Shown: positions 15,714-24,485 of the stretch, piece by piece
Position numbering within the stretch: the stretch's first letter is position 1
Layout of the letters: every line of letters begins with the position of its first letter
Origin: an uncultured Bacteroidales bacterium
GTDB lineage: Bacteria; Bacteroidota; Bacteroidia; Bacteroidales; ML635J-15
DNA length: 64,000 nucleotides
Assembly: GCA_905234755.1 (NCBI GenBank)
Contig: CAJOIT010000005.1
Location: 122,786 to 186,785, forward strand
Direction: 5' to 3'
Translations under genes and position numbers: made by a program
The notes under the pieces: model-generated
Told to the model about the DNA's origin: nothing
The model's database searches: none
The model's input: the letters and a program-made list of their open reading frames with translations, nothing else

Positions 15714-17786
15714 ATGAGAAGATTTTACTTACTTAGTGTATTGTGTCTGCTTATATGTGGCACAGCACTGGCACAAGTTGCCCAACACAATTTCACTCAC
15801 AAGAAAGTGGCTGGCGACAATTCATTCAAAGTTATTACGAACTATGGCGCACCTCAGCAAAGAGACGGCAATGTTATCTGGTCGTGCGACTTCGAAGAAG
15901 GTTGCCCAACCCCTACCCTTACCAAGTCGGATGACTCTGAAACCGACTGGCAGATTATAACCGAACGCGACTATCCAGATGAAATGTATGTACCTAACGA
16001 GGGTTACAGATGCTATTTCCTGCCGATGAACTACACTGGACACGAAGGTAACACCGACCCCCACCAGCAAATCAGCGAAACTCCGGCTCACTGGGCATTT
16101 GTTGACGCAGGTTCTGACCTCTATCATTCCGCACCGACAATAGACGTAAGCATGACATTCTCAGAAATTAACCTTTCGTCATGCTCAATGCCAAAGATTA
16201 CATTCCTCCAGTCGTGGAGATCGCTCAACAATGGTAGCGAAGACCTCTATGTTTCTGTTTCCACCGACAATGGTGCTACATGGACAGACCACATTATCAA
16301 CGAAGGTGATTATGATGCAAAAGTTTATGTTAACGGACTAGTGGAAGTTATTATTCCTGAAGCAGCAAATGCAAACGAAGTTTCTATCCGCTTCAGATAC
16401 ACCTGCACAAACGAAGCATGGCACTACGGATGGCAAGTCGATGACATCAAGATTATCGAAACTCCTATGAACGACCTTGCCATAGTAAAAGGCAGAATGA
16501 GCATGTTCGGATACATCGACTACAGAAATGTTCCTGATGAATACTGGACTTCGATGACAGACCCTGCAGAAAGAAGAGACTATGCTTACCAAATTTATGA
16601 CCCATTCGGACAGACTCCTCGTCAGAACTGGGTTACAAGTTCAGGCTATGGTACATTCAACATCGAAATCGTAAATAACGGTGTTAACACTGTACTCCCC
16701 AAGGTAAATGTTAAAGTTACTTCTCCATCGGGTTTAGAAATTTACAACAAAACCGTAACCGGTCATAACCTTGCAACATCGGAAGGTGACACTCTCGACC
16801 TTGCAGAAATCAACGAATCAAATATGGCAAGCTCGACCATATTCTACTTCAATGTACAAGATGAAGAAGACATTGAACTTGGCCGCTACACTATAACTTA
16901 TAATGTTTTCACCGATGGCGCTGACGATGATTTCGAAGCAAACAATACTCTTGTACAATACTTCGATATTACCGACAACAACTTCTCAAAATCGTACTAT
17001 GAGCCAACAACTTCGGCTTGTATCACTTGCTACACCAGCAGCGCTGCCGGAGAAGATGAATACGGAACCCGCTTCCTGTATTTGTACTCACCAGACGACA
17101 TCATGACTGTTGATGTATATGTACACAGGCTGACCGCTACAGGAACCTCTATCAAGGTTAAACTTTACGAACAAACAGAAGATGGTAGCAATGAATTTAA
17201 AAGAGAATCCGAATACTACGAAATTACCGACGAAGACAAGGATTCTTGGATAAACTTCACATTCGGAAACGAATACCCATTTAGCTTTGAAGATGGCGAA
17301 TCATACAGACAAATAACAATAATGGTAACTGGTAGCTGGGACAATACCGGAGAAAACATATACCTTGGTGCAAGCGATGTTCTTTCAACCAGAAGCCATG
17401 ATTCATATTTGCGCCACGGATCTGATGTTGATAGCGAAGGTGTTCCAAACTGGTATTATGGCGCACAGGATTTTGCCATTACACTCCACGCTGGCGAAGG
17501 TGTATCAGTACCAGAAGGTACCGAACCTTCAGAGCCATTTGTTAGCTCATTCTCAGCAAACGACATCGAAATGTACCCGAATCCTTCAAACGGCATCGTA
17601 AACTTCAACAATGTTGAAAATGCAACTATCGAAGTTTACAACATGATGGGTCAGGTTGTTGCTAGTGTAAACAATGCAAGCGACAACGCTACAATAGACC
17701 TTTCAAGTGTTGCTAACGGCAACTATGTTGTAAGAATCGTTAAGGACGGTGCTATTGCAACCTCAAAGTTGAACATTGTTAAGTAA
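15714..17786 (+). CDS. T9SS-secreted protein with type A sorting domain, paralogue 2
   Basis: A 690-aa tandem paralogue of the preceding gene, with the same order: signal peptide (MRRFYLLSVLCLLICGTALAQ), jelly-roll-like domain (VIWSCDFEEGCPTPTLTKSD ... GWQVDDIKIIETP), a shared central block (GRMSMFGYIDYRNVPDEYWTSMTD, YQIYDPFGQTP) and a type A sorting domain (EMYPNPSNGIVNF...SKLNIVK). The N-terminal third has diverged in sequence and loops, while about 100 nt of the sorting-domain codons are almost identical. A -7 box TAAATTTG (15663-15670) lies upstream. Divergent ligand binding is possible but not demonstrable here. Confidence 0.93.
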   Translation: MRRFYLLSVLCLLICGTALAQVAQHNFTHKKVAGDNSFKVITNYGAPQQRDGNVIWSCDFEEGCPTPTLTKSDDSETDWQIITERDYPDEMYVPNEGYRCYFLPMNYTGHEGNTDPHQQISETPAHWAFVDAGSDLYHSAPTIDVSMTFSEINLSSCSMPKITFLQSWRSLNNGSEDLYVSVSTDNGATWTDHIINEGDYDAKVYVNGLVEVIIPEAANANEVSIRFRYTCTNEAWHYGWQVDDIKIIETPMNDLAIVKGRMSMFGYIDYRNVPDEYWTSMTDPAERRDYAYQIYDPFGQTPRQNWVTSSGYGTFNIEIVNNGVNTVLPKVNVKVTSPSGLEIYNKTVTGHNLATSEGDTLDLAEINESNMASSTIFYFNVQDEEDIELGRYTITYNVFTDGADDDFEANNTLVQYFDITDNNFSKSYYEPTTSACITCYTSSAAGEDEYGTRFLYLYSPDDIMTVDVYVHRLTATGTSIKVKLYEQTEDGSNEFKRESEYYEITDEDKDSWINFTFGNEYPFSFEDGESYRQITIMVTGSWDNTGENIYLGASDVLSTRSHDSYLRHGSDVDSEGVPNWYYGAQDFAITLHAGEGVSVPEGTEPSEPFVSSFSANDIEMYPNPSNGIVNFNNVENATIEVYNMMGQVVASVNNASDNATIDLSSVANGNYVVRIVKDGAIATSKLNIVK

Positions 17787-17807
17787 TCGTTTAGAACATA
17801 AAATTGG

Positions 17808-17834
17808 AAAGGGCGGAGAAATCCGCCCTTTTTT
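17808..17834 (+). terminator. Intrinsic terminator of T9SS paralogue 2
   Basis: GGGCGGA-GAAA-TCCGCCC followed by TTTTTT. It also separates the gene from convergent mnmE. Confidence 0.9.
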
Positions 17835-17849
17835 GTTGCTTTTATAACA

Positions 17850-19214
17850 CTATTTTCCAATGCAGAACTTTGAGAATATGCTTCCCAAGACCTCATCGGT
17901 ACTGATTGCGCCAGTAATTTCGCCAAGATGATAATTTGCTTCGCGCAAATCCTGTGCAATGAAATCGGATGGAATGCCCTCGCCTATCGAACGGCGTGCC
18001 GATTGTAACAAGTCGCGAGTGGCAGTAAGCGATGCAACATGGCGAACATTTGTAATTACCACATCCGTTGTTTCGGGCTTCAGCGAAGAAACATATTCCA
18101 CAAACTTACGGCACAATGCATCAACATTTGTCCCAAGCGCTGCCGAAATTGCAATGGAATTGTCGCCATAATCGCATACAGCCTCACATATATCCGACTT
18201 GTTAACAGCTATAATCAGCTTAGATCCTTCGTCTATCTCACCACGAATTGACTTCACAATTTCATCATTGTGAGATTTTTCGGCAGTTGCATCAAGTACC
18301 AAAACGACAATTCTAGCTGACTTCAACTTTGAATATGTACGCTGAATGCCTAGTTCCTCAACCTCATTGTCGGCCTTGCGGATACCTGCCGTATCAATGA
18401 AACGGAACTTTATGCCATCTAGCACGAACTCCTCCTCTATCGTGTCGCGCGTTGTTCCCGCCACTGATGAAACTATAGCCCTATCCTCATGAAGAATTGC
18501 ATTCAGCAAGGTCGATTTGCCAGCGTTCGGCTCGCCGACAATAGCCACAGGAACACCAGATTTTACCGCATTACCATACTCGAAACTGCGGATAAGTTTT
18601 TCGGTTTCGGCACAAACCTCGTCAATGAGAGCAACAAGTTTAGTGCGGTCGGCAAACTCGACATCCTCTTCCGAAAAGTCGAGTTCAAGTTCGAGAAGCG
18701 AGGTTAGTTCAAGCATTTTTCCCCTCAGCTCAGCAATCTTAGATGAAACTTGACCCTTTAGCTGCGACATAGCCACTCGATGCGATTCAGCAGAACTGCT
18801 TGAAATCAAATCGGCCACCGCCTCCGACTGCGACAAGTCCATCTTACCATTGAGGAAAGCCCTTTGCGTAAACTCACCCGGATGTGCAAGAACCGCCCCA
18901 TTGCGTGTAAGACATGCCAATATGCGCTGCTCAATGTAGTCGGAACCATGACAATATATCTCCACCATATCCTCGCCTGTAAAAGATGCCGGTGCTGCGA
19001 ACTTGGCGACCATAACCTCATCGAGAAGGTTACCTTGCTCATCAAGCAAATTGGCAAATAGCATCTGACGTGGTTCGGCATTGAGGAAAGCAGACTTGTT
19101 GCCAACAATTTTCTCCGCAACCGCATACGAATCGGCACCGCTAATCCTCACGATGCCTATCGCACCAGTGCCTGATGCCGTGGATATGGCGCATATTGTT
19201 GTTCCGAATGTCAT
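17850..19214 (-). CDS. mnmE: tRNA modification GTPase MnmE
   Basis: A 454-aa protein, the usual MnmE length. The N-terminal tetrahydrofolate-binding domain (TICAISTASGTGAIGIVRISG) leads to a helical domain with an inserted G domain: G1 GEPNAGKST, G3 DTAGIRK, G4 NKSD. The C-terminus CIGK holds the essential cysteine. With MnmG it installs cmnm5/nm5 groups on wobble uridines. An in-frame ATG at 19244 adds ten residues but lies before the -7 box TACCTTTG (19239-19232), so ATG 19214 is chosen. No mnmG is in the window. Confidence 0.97.
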   Translation of the reverse strand: MTFGTTICAISTASGTGAIGIVRISGADSYAVAEKIVGNKSAFLNAEPRQMLFANLLDEQGNLLDEVMVAKFAAPASFTGEDMVEIYCHGSDYIEQRILACLTRNGAVLAHPGEFTQRAFLNGKMDLSQSEAVADLISSSSAESHRVAMSQLKGQVSSKIAELRGKMLELTSLLELELDFSEEDVEFADRTKLVALIDEVCAETEKLIRSFEYGNAVKSGVPVAIVGEPNAGKSTLLNAILHEDRAIVSSVAGTTRDTIEEEFVLDGIKFRFIDTAGIRKADNEVEELGIQRTYSKLKSARIVVLVLDATAEKSHNDEIVKSIRGEIDEGSKLIIAVNKSDICEAVCDYGDNSIAISAALGTNVDALCRKFVEYVSSLKPETTDVVITNVRHVASLTATRDLLQSARRSIGEGIPSDFIAQDLREANYHLGEITGAISTDEVLGSIFSKFCIGK

Positions 19215-19231
19215 TTTGACAAAATTTTTCG

Positions 19232-19265
19232 CAAAGGTAATCATTTAAATGCAGAAATGTACAAA
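19232..19265 (-). promoter_or_regulatory. Probable promoter of mnmE
   Basis: -7 box TACCTTTG at 19239-19232 and TTTG at 19265-19262, with a 22-nt spacer that is longer than usual. Confidence 0.45.
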
Positions 19266-19380
19266 CTAATGAAACCCCGATGGGTAAATACTGACATTAG
19301 TGTTTTTTTAATATGAATGCCCTACGGGCAATGGGAATGCTACAAATAACGATTAATATCTAATGTGAATGATAAAATCT

Positions 19381-19427
19381 CTCCTTTTTTCAGATCCTGA
19401 AACAAGTTCAGGATGACAAAAAAGGAG
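19381..19427. repeat. Nested inverted repeat, copy 1
   Basis: Outer arms CTCCTTTTTT (19381-19390) and AAAAAAGGAG (19418-19427) are perfect complements. Inner arms TCCTGAA (19395-19401) and TTCAGGA (19407-19413) flank the loop ACAAG. The core CAGATxCTGAAACAAG recurs at 29342-29402, and a decayed copy follows at 19440-19467. Confidence 0.75.
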
Positions 19428-19439
19428 CGATTAACAGGG

Positions 19440-19467
19440 ACAGATGCAGAAACGAGTTCAGATGACT
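19440..19467. repeat. Degenerate copy of the CAGAT..GAAAC.AGTTCA repeat
   Basis: ACAGATGCAGAAACGAGTTC, continuing AGATGACT, resembles the core of the neighbouring nested repeat but has lost the inner-arm pairing. Confidence 0.5.
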
Positions 19468-19480
19468 TGAGTGCGAGGGA

Positions 19481-19515
19481 AAAAAAGATGGACATCGAAA
19501 CCAATGTCCATCTTT
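19481..19515 (-). terminator. Intrinsic terminator of the M49-like peptidase gene
   Basis: On the minus strand, AAAGATGGACAT-(8-nt loop)-ATGTCCATCTTT is a perfect 12-bp stem ending in a U run. Confidence 0.9.
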
Positions 19516-19534
19516 CAAATATTGTAAGTATCAA

Positions 19535-21187
19535 TTACAAACCAAGCACTTCTGCACCCTGGTGGTAAACAATGTCCTTCGGAATGCCAGCGCCGGCAAT
19601 CTTGTCCAAGCTCTTCTGCAAATCCTCGGTAACAACGCTCTTTTCCTTAATCCACTTGTCAACCTCTGGCTTGTTGCCATCGCCCTGGAGAACGATAACC
19701 TTTGTTACGAACGACTTAACAGCTTCCTGCATCTTTTCAAGATTAACAGAATACTTTCCTGTTGCCTCATCGAAATTGAAACCGCCATTTTCCTTGATGT
19801 ATGCGAATTCCATCATATTAGCTTTTCCGTGAGCCTCGGCAGCACCGAAACGAACCGAACGGAAAATACCAGCAAGGAAGGTTACATAGTTGTTCATCAA
19901 GTCCTGATCCTTGATTTCGCCCATTTCGTGAAGCATTGTAACAAGGTAAAGACCAAGCATATCGGCCTTAGCCTCCTCGATTGTGCTGTACGAATCACCC
20001 AAAGCATCGCGAACCGACTTCTTGTCTGGGTTAATTGTGAACTTAACACCAAGTCCGTGAGCTACTTCGTGGAACATTACATTCTGGAAGAAAGCATTTT
20101 CGAAGTCGATGTTCTTCTGCTGGTCATCAGCGATGAGAATTTTAGCAATCGGAACAAGAATCTGGTCGAATTTCAACTTCATGGCATTCTTCAACTGCAA
20201 CTTGCGTGAACCCTTTGTTGCGTGTACATTCGGATCGTTTGGCAGGTTGATAGCAATGTTCTTGCTCGCCGAATTGCAATCGCCAGCGGAATATACAACA
20301 TCGTAAACATTCATGTCGCCTGAGTTGGTTGCACTTTCGGCCTTGTACTGCGGTTCAACAGGCAAATTCGACTGCAAAGTCTGAAGAATTGCATTGTAGT
20401 GCTCAATCTTGCGTGTCCATTCCATATTCTTGATAAGAATCTGTCCTGAATGAGCAGCGCGAGAACCGTTGATTTCATCCTCATAGCTTTCGATAGGACC
20501 AACAACGAAATCAATCAAATTGGTTTTCATGTCCATCCATGCGCAGTCGCTCTCGAAATACTTGTCGGTACGGAAAGCTTCGGCACGAAGTTTAAGGTAG
20601 TTCTTGAAACCTTCGTCTTCTGCAAGTTCTGCAGCTTCGTCGAGAAGGTCAGCAGCCTTGAGCAGTTCGGGATATTCCTCGTGGTAAGGAACTTCCTTCA
20701 ACGAACCATCCTCGTTGCGACGAATCACCGAATACCAGCCATTGCGAACTTCCTCTGGAAGAGCATGGAATTCTTCATCGGTCATGTCTGCTGGGTAGAA
20801 ACAAGCGCCCTTGGGCTTTTCGTCATAACCTTCGATGAAAGCCTTGTTGCCATCAAGACGGTCCCACGGACCATAGTTGATTTCTGCATATCTGCGAGCA
20901 GCATCATCCTTAATCGATGACAGGAATGCCTGCTTTTCACCTATTGCTTCCTTCCAGAAAACTTCTTCCATAATGTCAGCAACCTCGATGAGCTTCTTGA
21001 GCATCTGCTTCTGGTTGTCGGACAATTCTGCAACCAAATCCGAAGTCAAGTCAACCTCGGCATAATTGTTTACCAAAGCCTGCATTTCGGAAACCTCCTG
21101 CTTAGGTTCTTCCTTTTTCTCTTCCTTATTGCTGCACGAGCAAGCAAACAATGCAGCAGTTACAATCAAAATACTGATTTTCTTCAT
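19535..21187 (-). CDS. Zinc-dependent peptidase-like lipoprotein, family M49 (DPP III) type
   Basis: A 550-aa lipoprotein (MKKISILIVTAALFACSCSNKE; lipobox ends at Cys). The catalytic region contains HEVAHG, an HExxH zinc motif, and downstream EEAKAD, the EExxAD motif that supplies the third zinc ligand in M49 enzymes. Classical DPP III has HExxGH, and the shorter pentapeptide is known from some bacterial members. Members remove dipeptides from short peptides, here probably in the envelope. The longer frame from 21220 is rejected because the lipoprotein signal starts at 21187. It is a single gene with its own terminator. Confidence is high for the fold and moderate for the exact activity. Confidence 0.87.
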   Translation of the reverse strand: MKKISILIVTAALFACSCSNKEEKKEEPKQEVSEMQALVNNYAEVDLTSDLVAELSDNQKQMLKKLIEVADIMEEVFWKEAIGEKQAFLSSIKDDAARRYAEINYGPWDRLDGNKAFIEGYDEKPKGACFYPADMTDEEFHALPEEVRNGWYSVIRRNEDGSLKEVPYHEEYPELLKAADLLDEAAELAEDEGFKNYLKLRAEAFRTDKYFESDCAWMDMKTNLIDFVVGPIESYEDEINGSRAAHSGQILIKNMEWTRKIEHYNAILQTLQSNLPVEPQYKAESATNSGDMNVYDVVYSAGDCNSASKNIAINLPNDPNVHATKGSRKLQLKNAMKLKFDQILVPIAKILIADDQQKNIDFENAFFQNVMFHEVAHGLGVKFTINPDKKSVRDALGDSYSTIEEAKADMLGLYLVTMLHEMGEIKDQDLMNNYVTFLAGIFRSVRFGAAEAHGKANMMEFAYIKENGGFNFDEATGKYSVNLEKMQEAVKSFVTKVIVLQGDGNKPEVDKWIKEKSVVTEDLQKSLDKIAGAGIPKDIVYHQGAEVLGL

Positions 21188-21243
21188 TTTATTTAATTTT
21201 AATAATGTTTTACGATTCAAAATACAATTATATGCAATCTAGG

Positions 21244-21334
21244 AGATTCCGCACAAGCGAACTCACAAGGCTCGTTCCTGCGCCTGTTCGTTCAGCTTTA
21301 CTTGCTTCGCTGCGTGAGCTGAAGGTTGTGGAAT
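21244..21334. repeat. Palindromic intergenic element
   Basis: Outer arms ATTCCGCACAA (from about 21246) and TTGTGGAAT (to about 21334) pair with a bulge, and the inner arms TTCAGCT (21291-21297) and AGCTGAA (21317-21323) are perfect. It lies between two minus-strand genes and may be a repeat element or the terminator of the 22507-21344 gene. Confidence 0.4.
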
Positions 21335-21343
21335 GACTCTTAA

Positions 21344-22507
21344 TTACGATTCAAAATACTGATAAATATAGAAAATTCCAACAAGCACTGCAATTATAGC
21401 TAGTACAAACAATGTAATCTTCCACCAGCACCACGGACGGTCACCAGCAACCTTGCCAGTACGGCCGTTTACTATAAAGCGGTAAACCTTTGCGTTGAAC
21501 CTATATGCACTAATCCATATCGGCAACAGAGTGTGCTTGAAAGTGGTGTCGGAGAACTGGATGCTCAAGCTTGTAATCTTCTGATGGTCACCACCAATAT
21601 CGCGACGAACCTCTTCCCTAATTCCCTGTTCCATGATACCTTTTGCATCCTCGTAGCCGTCCTTCAGTCCAACCTGATAAGTTTCGGTACGGAATCCCGA
21701 GAGAAATTTTTCCTCGTAAGGCACAAGCTGGTCCAAATCCCATGGCTCAAGCTGGTCCATCTTCTTGCGTTCCAAAGTCTTGGATGCAGGAATAAGCACA
21801 TCATCGAAGAAAAGTCCAATATGTCCCGAAACTGGTGTCCAGCGCGTCTTGACAACAGTACGGGTTTCTGTCTTTCCGTTAATGGTTACAGTTACGGTAT
21901 CGGTGTAATCATCACCACGCAAACCGCGGTAGTCCGATTCTGTCTGAGCATCGTATGTCCAGTAAGGCATATACATGCCGGCAATCTTTTCGCACTGCGT
22001 AGCATACTTTTTCAGTTTTGGCGGAGCGAACCACAAACCCTTTATCCACTTGCGGTAAGCCTGCAAAGCCTCAGAGTCCTTAACCTTGAACGGCAGCACC
22101 GACTTTGGCTTTATCATCTTCTTGGTCGATTCGTTGGCAACAACTAGTTTTGTTCCGCAGAACGGACATTCATCCGATACAATGTTAGCATCAAGGGTAA
22201 CAACAGCGCCGCACGAACTACATGCCACAGTTGAAACTTCCTCAAGCTTGTTGCCGTCATTAGTTTCGCCACCCGATTCCAATTTTGCAAGGTACTCATC
22301 AAGGTCAAGTTCCTCAATAGCTTCCTCGCTTATTTCGATTTCGTTTTCTGCACCACAATACGGACATTTCATTGAGGTAGTTCCAGGCTCAAAAACCAAC
22401 GAAGCACCGCAATTCTTGCATTTGAACTCTTTCTTTTCCGACAGTTCCGGTTCCTTGAACTCGTTGAACACATCGGCAACATTCTGAGTCTCATCATATT
22501 CTGCCAT
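21344..22507 (-). CDS. Double zinc-ribbon protein with C-terminal membrane anchor
   Basis: A 387-aa protein. Two CxxC...CxxC zinc ribbons occupy the N-terminus: CKNCGASLVFEPGTTSMKCPYC (about 29-50) and CSSCGAVVTLDANIVSDECPFC (about 96-117). A soluble beta-rich region of about 230 residues follows (WFAPPKLKKYATQCEKIAGMYMPYWTYDAQTESDYRG), then one C-terminal TM helix (ITLFVLAIIAVLVGIFYIYQYF). Relatives are often mislabelled 'primosomal protein N' or helicase because of the ribbons, but no helicase motif is present here. The function is unknown. A -7 box TATATTTG (22555-22548) lies upstream. No partner gene is evident. Confidence 0.85.
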   Translation of the reverse strand: MAEYDETQNVADVFNEFKEPELSEKKEFKCKNCGASLVFEPGTTSMKCPYCGAENEIEISEEAIEELDLDEYLAKLESGGETNDGNKLEEVSTVACSSCGAVVTLDANIVSDECPFCGTKLVVANESTKKMIKPKSVLPFKVKDSEALQAYRKWIKGLWFAPPKLKKYATQCEKIAGMYMPYWTYDAQTESDYRGLRGDDYTDTVTVTINGKTETRTVVKTRWTPVSGHIGLFFDDVLIPASKTLERKKMDQLEPWDLDQLVPYEEKFLSGFRTETYQVGLKDGYEDAKGIMEQGIREEVRRDIGGDHQKITSLSIQFSDTTFKHTLLPIWISAYRFNAKVYRFIVNGRTGKVAGDRPWCWWKITLFVLAIIAVLVGIFYIYQYFES

Positions 22508-22642
22508 AACTTTATTTATTTAGCGTTATTCAAATTCAAAACAAGTGCAAATATAATAAAATTTAAGGATTCAAAAAATCAAAAATTCAAGGGATTTGAA
22601 GATTAAAAGATTTAACTTCGTTAAGCTAAAGGTTGAAAATTT

Positions 22643-22670
22643 GTAGGCTCACAATGCATTGCGAGCCTAC
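22643..22670. repeat. 28-bp near-perfect palindrome
   Basis: GTAGGCTC-A-CAATGCATTG-C-GAGCCTAC: only the two positions flanking the central 10-mer fail to pair. It lies 27 nt past the stop of the FISUMP lipoprotein gene. It has only a weak U run, so it is either a poor terminator or a dispersed palindromic repeat. Confidence 0.6.
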
Positions 22671-22697
22671 AGAATATTGTTATTTATCCTTTATTTA

Positions 22698-24209
22698 TCA
22701 TTTCTTTTTGGACTGAACGCAGACAGGACGAATGGATAGCCCTGTACGACGATTGCAGATAACATTTTCGTCGTCCATAAAACAAGAGGTATCATAAAAA
22801 TACAGTGGATATGCTTTGTATGGCTCATTGCTGTAAAGCGTATTTGTCCAATAATAACCATATTGGTCATCATAGAAAGAGCCCTCGTCGTAAGAACCTG
22901 CAGCCGGCAGGAAAATACTATTGCCGTTAGGTCCCCTAAAAATATGCCCGACCACACCATTTTGTGTTGATGGGCTATGAGAACAACTGCTTGTCAATTC
23001 CTGAAATTCTTCTAATGTTGGCATTCGCCAGTTAGAACTTCTGTTTACAGTAGCCGCATCGTCTGACGATTCCAATGTTGTAAGTCGATCCGTAAAATCT
23101 CCGTTTCCATAAGCGCTATTACTACAATATTTTGTTAGTGAGGCAGAATCTCCATTGCAATATTGGTAAGTTGCCCAACTGTACGTTTGCTTCGTTGTAG
23201 TTTCACCCCAAGCATAGTAATTGCCATATAAATAAGGACTTGTAGCCCCTAAATTGCAATATGCCCACAAAGTACCACTCGGCAAACCTAAATCTACATA
23301 TCCGTAACCATCAACATAGGCAGTCGGTGAACTATAATCAAAAGAATCTTCCTGTTCATAGATTTCCTGCACATCACCTACCCTTACATTTATTTTCATA
23401 CACACCACCTGACTATGTATAACATTTGGCACAGAATCTCCATCATCCATATTTAAGCTTGCTATTGCCACAACCGAAATTTCCAATGAATCAAGTCCAT
23501 ATTCAAAATCAAAGGAATCAAATATATCCATTTGTCCATAAAATCTATTGGCATCATTTTCTAGTTGTACGGCATCAACAGGCTCATAACTATCCAATAT
23601 AGCCTCATAATCCATATCTGTAAGATTTCGCGTCGCCCACAAACGCTTTTCTTCATCAGTTGGCTGTCCCTGCTTCACAAAGAAGTAATATTGATCAATC
23701 GATTCTGCACCTTCAAGCACAGTACCATAAAGCATCAATCTTTCACCATCGAACTCGGCGCTTTGATTTACTACAATGCGCGGATAGCCCGCCTCGAGCA
23801 CAATAGTAACATCAAGAACCGGATTTTCCTCCGACAAATATAGCAGATTAGTCGGGTCGGACATTCCCATTACCGTATCGCCTTGAATAACAGTCCATAC
23901 GCCTACCCAAAAGCCAACTTCGCGGCGCACGTATATGCAATCAAGCGCATTAGGGTCGTTGGTGTAAAGTCCATCGCCATCGGTATCGATAAAACGACAA
24001 TTATAACTAATGGTATCATCGGTACTGTAATAAATTGTCACTCGCGCATCAAACGATTCCACTACCCCTTTGTTCACAGTCTTGTAGCCTCGTTGCAAAC
24101 TTAAGTTCAGCATACCTACATTTCCATACTCCAACGGATCTTTGTGACAGCCAACAAAGGCAAGCACAGCAAGGAAAAACATTGACACTAACAGCAATAT
24201 TCTTTTCAT
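22698..24209 (-). CDS. FISUMP-domain lipoprotein
   Basis: A 503-aa lipoprotein (MKRILLLVSMFFLAVLAFVGC; lipobox FVGC). Residues about 25-290 are beta-rich and unassigned. The C-terminal 190 residues carry the Fibrobacter-succinogenes-major-paralogous pattern: VDLGLPSGTLWAYCNLGATSPYLYGNYYAWGET, SSNWRMPTLEEFQEL, FLPAAGSYDEG, YYWTNTLY and GLSIRPVC. Such domains occur in surface proteins of gut Bacteroidota and Fibrobacteres. The function is unknown. ATG 24209 is used, since the alternative at 24218 is TTG. It has its own promoter. Confidence 0.88.
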   Translation of the reverse strand: MKRILLLVSMFFLAVLAFVGCHKDPLEYGNVGMLNLSLQRGYKTVNKGVVESFDARVTIYYSTDDTISYNCRFIDTDGDGLYTNDPNALDCIYVRREVGFWVGVWTVIQGDTVMGMSDPTNLLYLSEENPVLDVTIVLEAGYPRIVVNQSAEFDGERLMLYGTVLEGAESIDQYYFFVKQGQPTDEEKRLWATRNLTDMDYEAILDSYEPVDAVQLENDANRFYGQMDIFDSFDFEYGLDSLEISVVAIASLNMDDGDSVPNVIHSQVVCMKINVRVGDVQEIYEQEDSFDYSSPTAYVDGYGYVDLGLPSGTLWAYCNLGATSPYLYGNYYAWGETTTKQTYSWATYQYCNGDSASLTKYCSNSAYGNGDFTDRLTTLESSDDAATVNRSSNWRMPTLEEFQELTSSCSHSPSTQNGVVGHIFRGPNGNSIFLPAAGSYDEGSFYDDQYGYYWTNTLYSNEPYKAYPLYFYDTSCFMDDENVICNRRTGLSIRPVCVQSKKK

Positions 24210-24244
24210 TGTTACCAATTTATGTTATACAAAAAAACAGGATA

Positions 24245-24275
24245 CAAATATAAAATATTTTTTCGACATGGACAA
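24245..24275 (-). promoter_or_regulatory. Promoter of the FISUMP lipoprotein gene
   Basis: -7 box TATATTTG (24252-24245) and TTG (24275-24273) with a 20-nt spacer, about 36 nt before the ATG. Confidence 0.6.
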
Positions 24276-24294
24276 CGACAAGATAATGTGATTG

Positions 24295-24450
24295 TGGTTT
24301 GAAGGCTCAAAGGCTAACAGTTTCGCAGGCTGACAATCTGATTGTCTAACAATCATGGTATCCGCCGGCTGGTCTTCTGTCCAACTAATCTTCCGTTAGA
24401 CTTTTAGCCTGTTCGCCTTTTAGCCCATTATTAATCATCCATTGTTCATT
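24295..24450. repeat. Repeat-rich gap upstream of the hemerythrin-like gene
   Basis: Contains GGCTCAAAGGCTAACAG and, in the other orientation, CTTTTAGCCTGTTCGCCTTT and TTTTAGCCC. These are members of the GGCTAAAAG family seen at 12996-13190. It is followed by ATTAATCATCCATTGTTCAT, related to the ATTATCAATTATCC family. Confidence 0.5.
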
Positions 24451-24457
24451 AATTTAT

Positions 24458-24465
24458 TATCTTTG
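24458..24465 (+). promoter_or_regulatory. -7 box of the hemerythrin/LuxR operon
   Basis: TATCTTTG, 20 nt before the ATG at 24486. No TTG is found at the usual spacing. Confidence 0.45.
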
Positions 24466-24485
24466 CGAAGCAAACAAAAACGACA

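Noticed and set aside
17821..17850. Terminator of mnmE at the GGGCGGA hairpin
   Set aside because: On the minus strand no U run follows the stem, so it serves the plus-strand T9SS gene.
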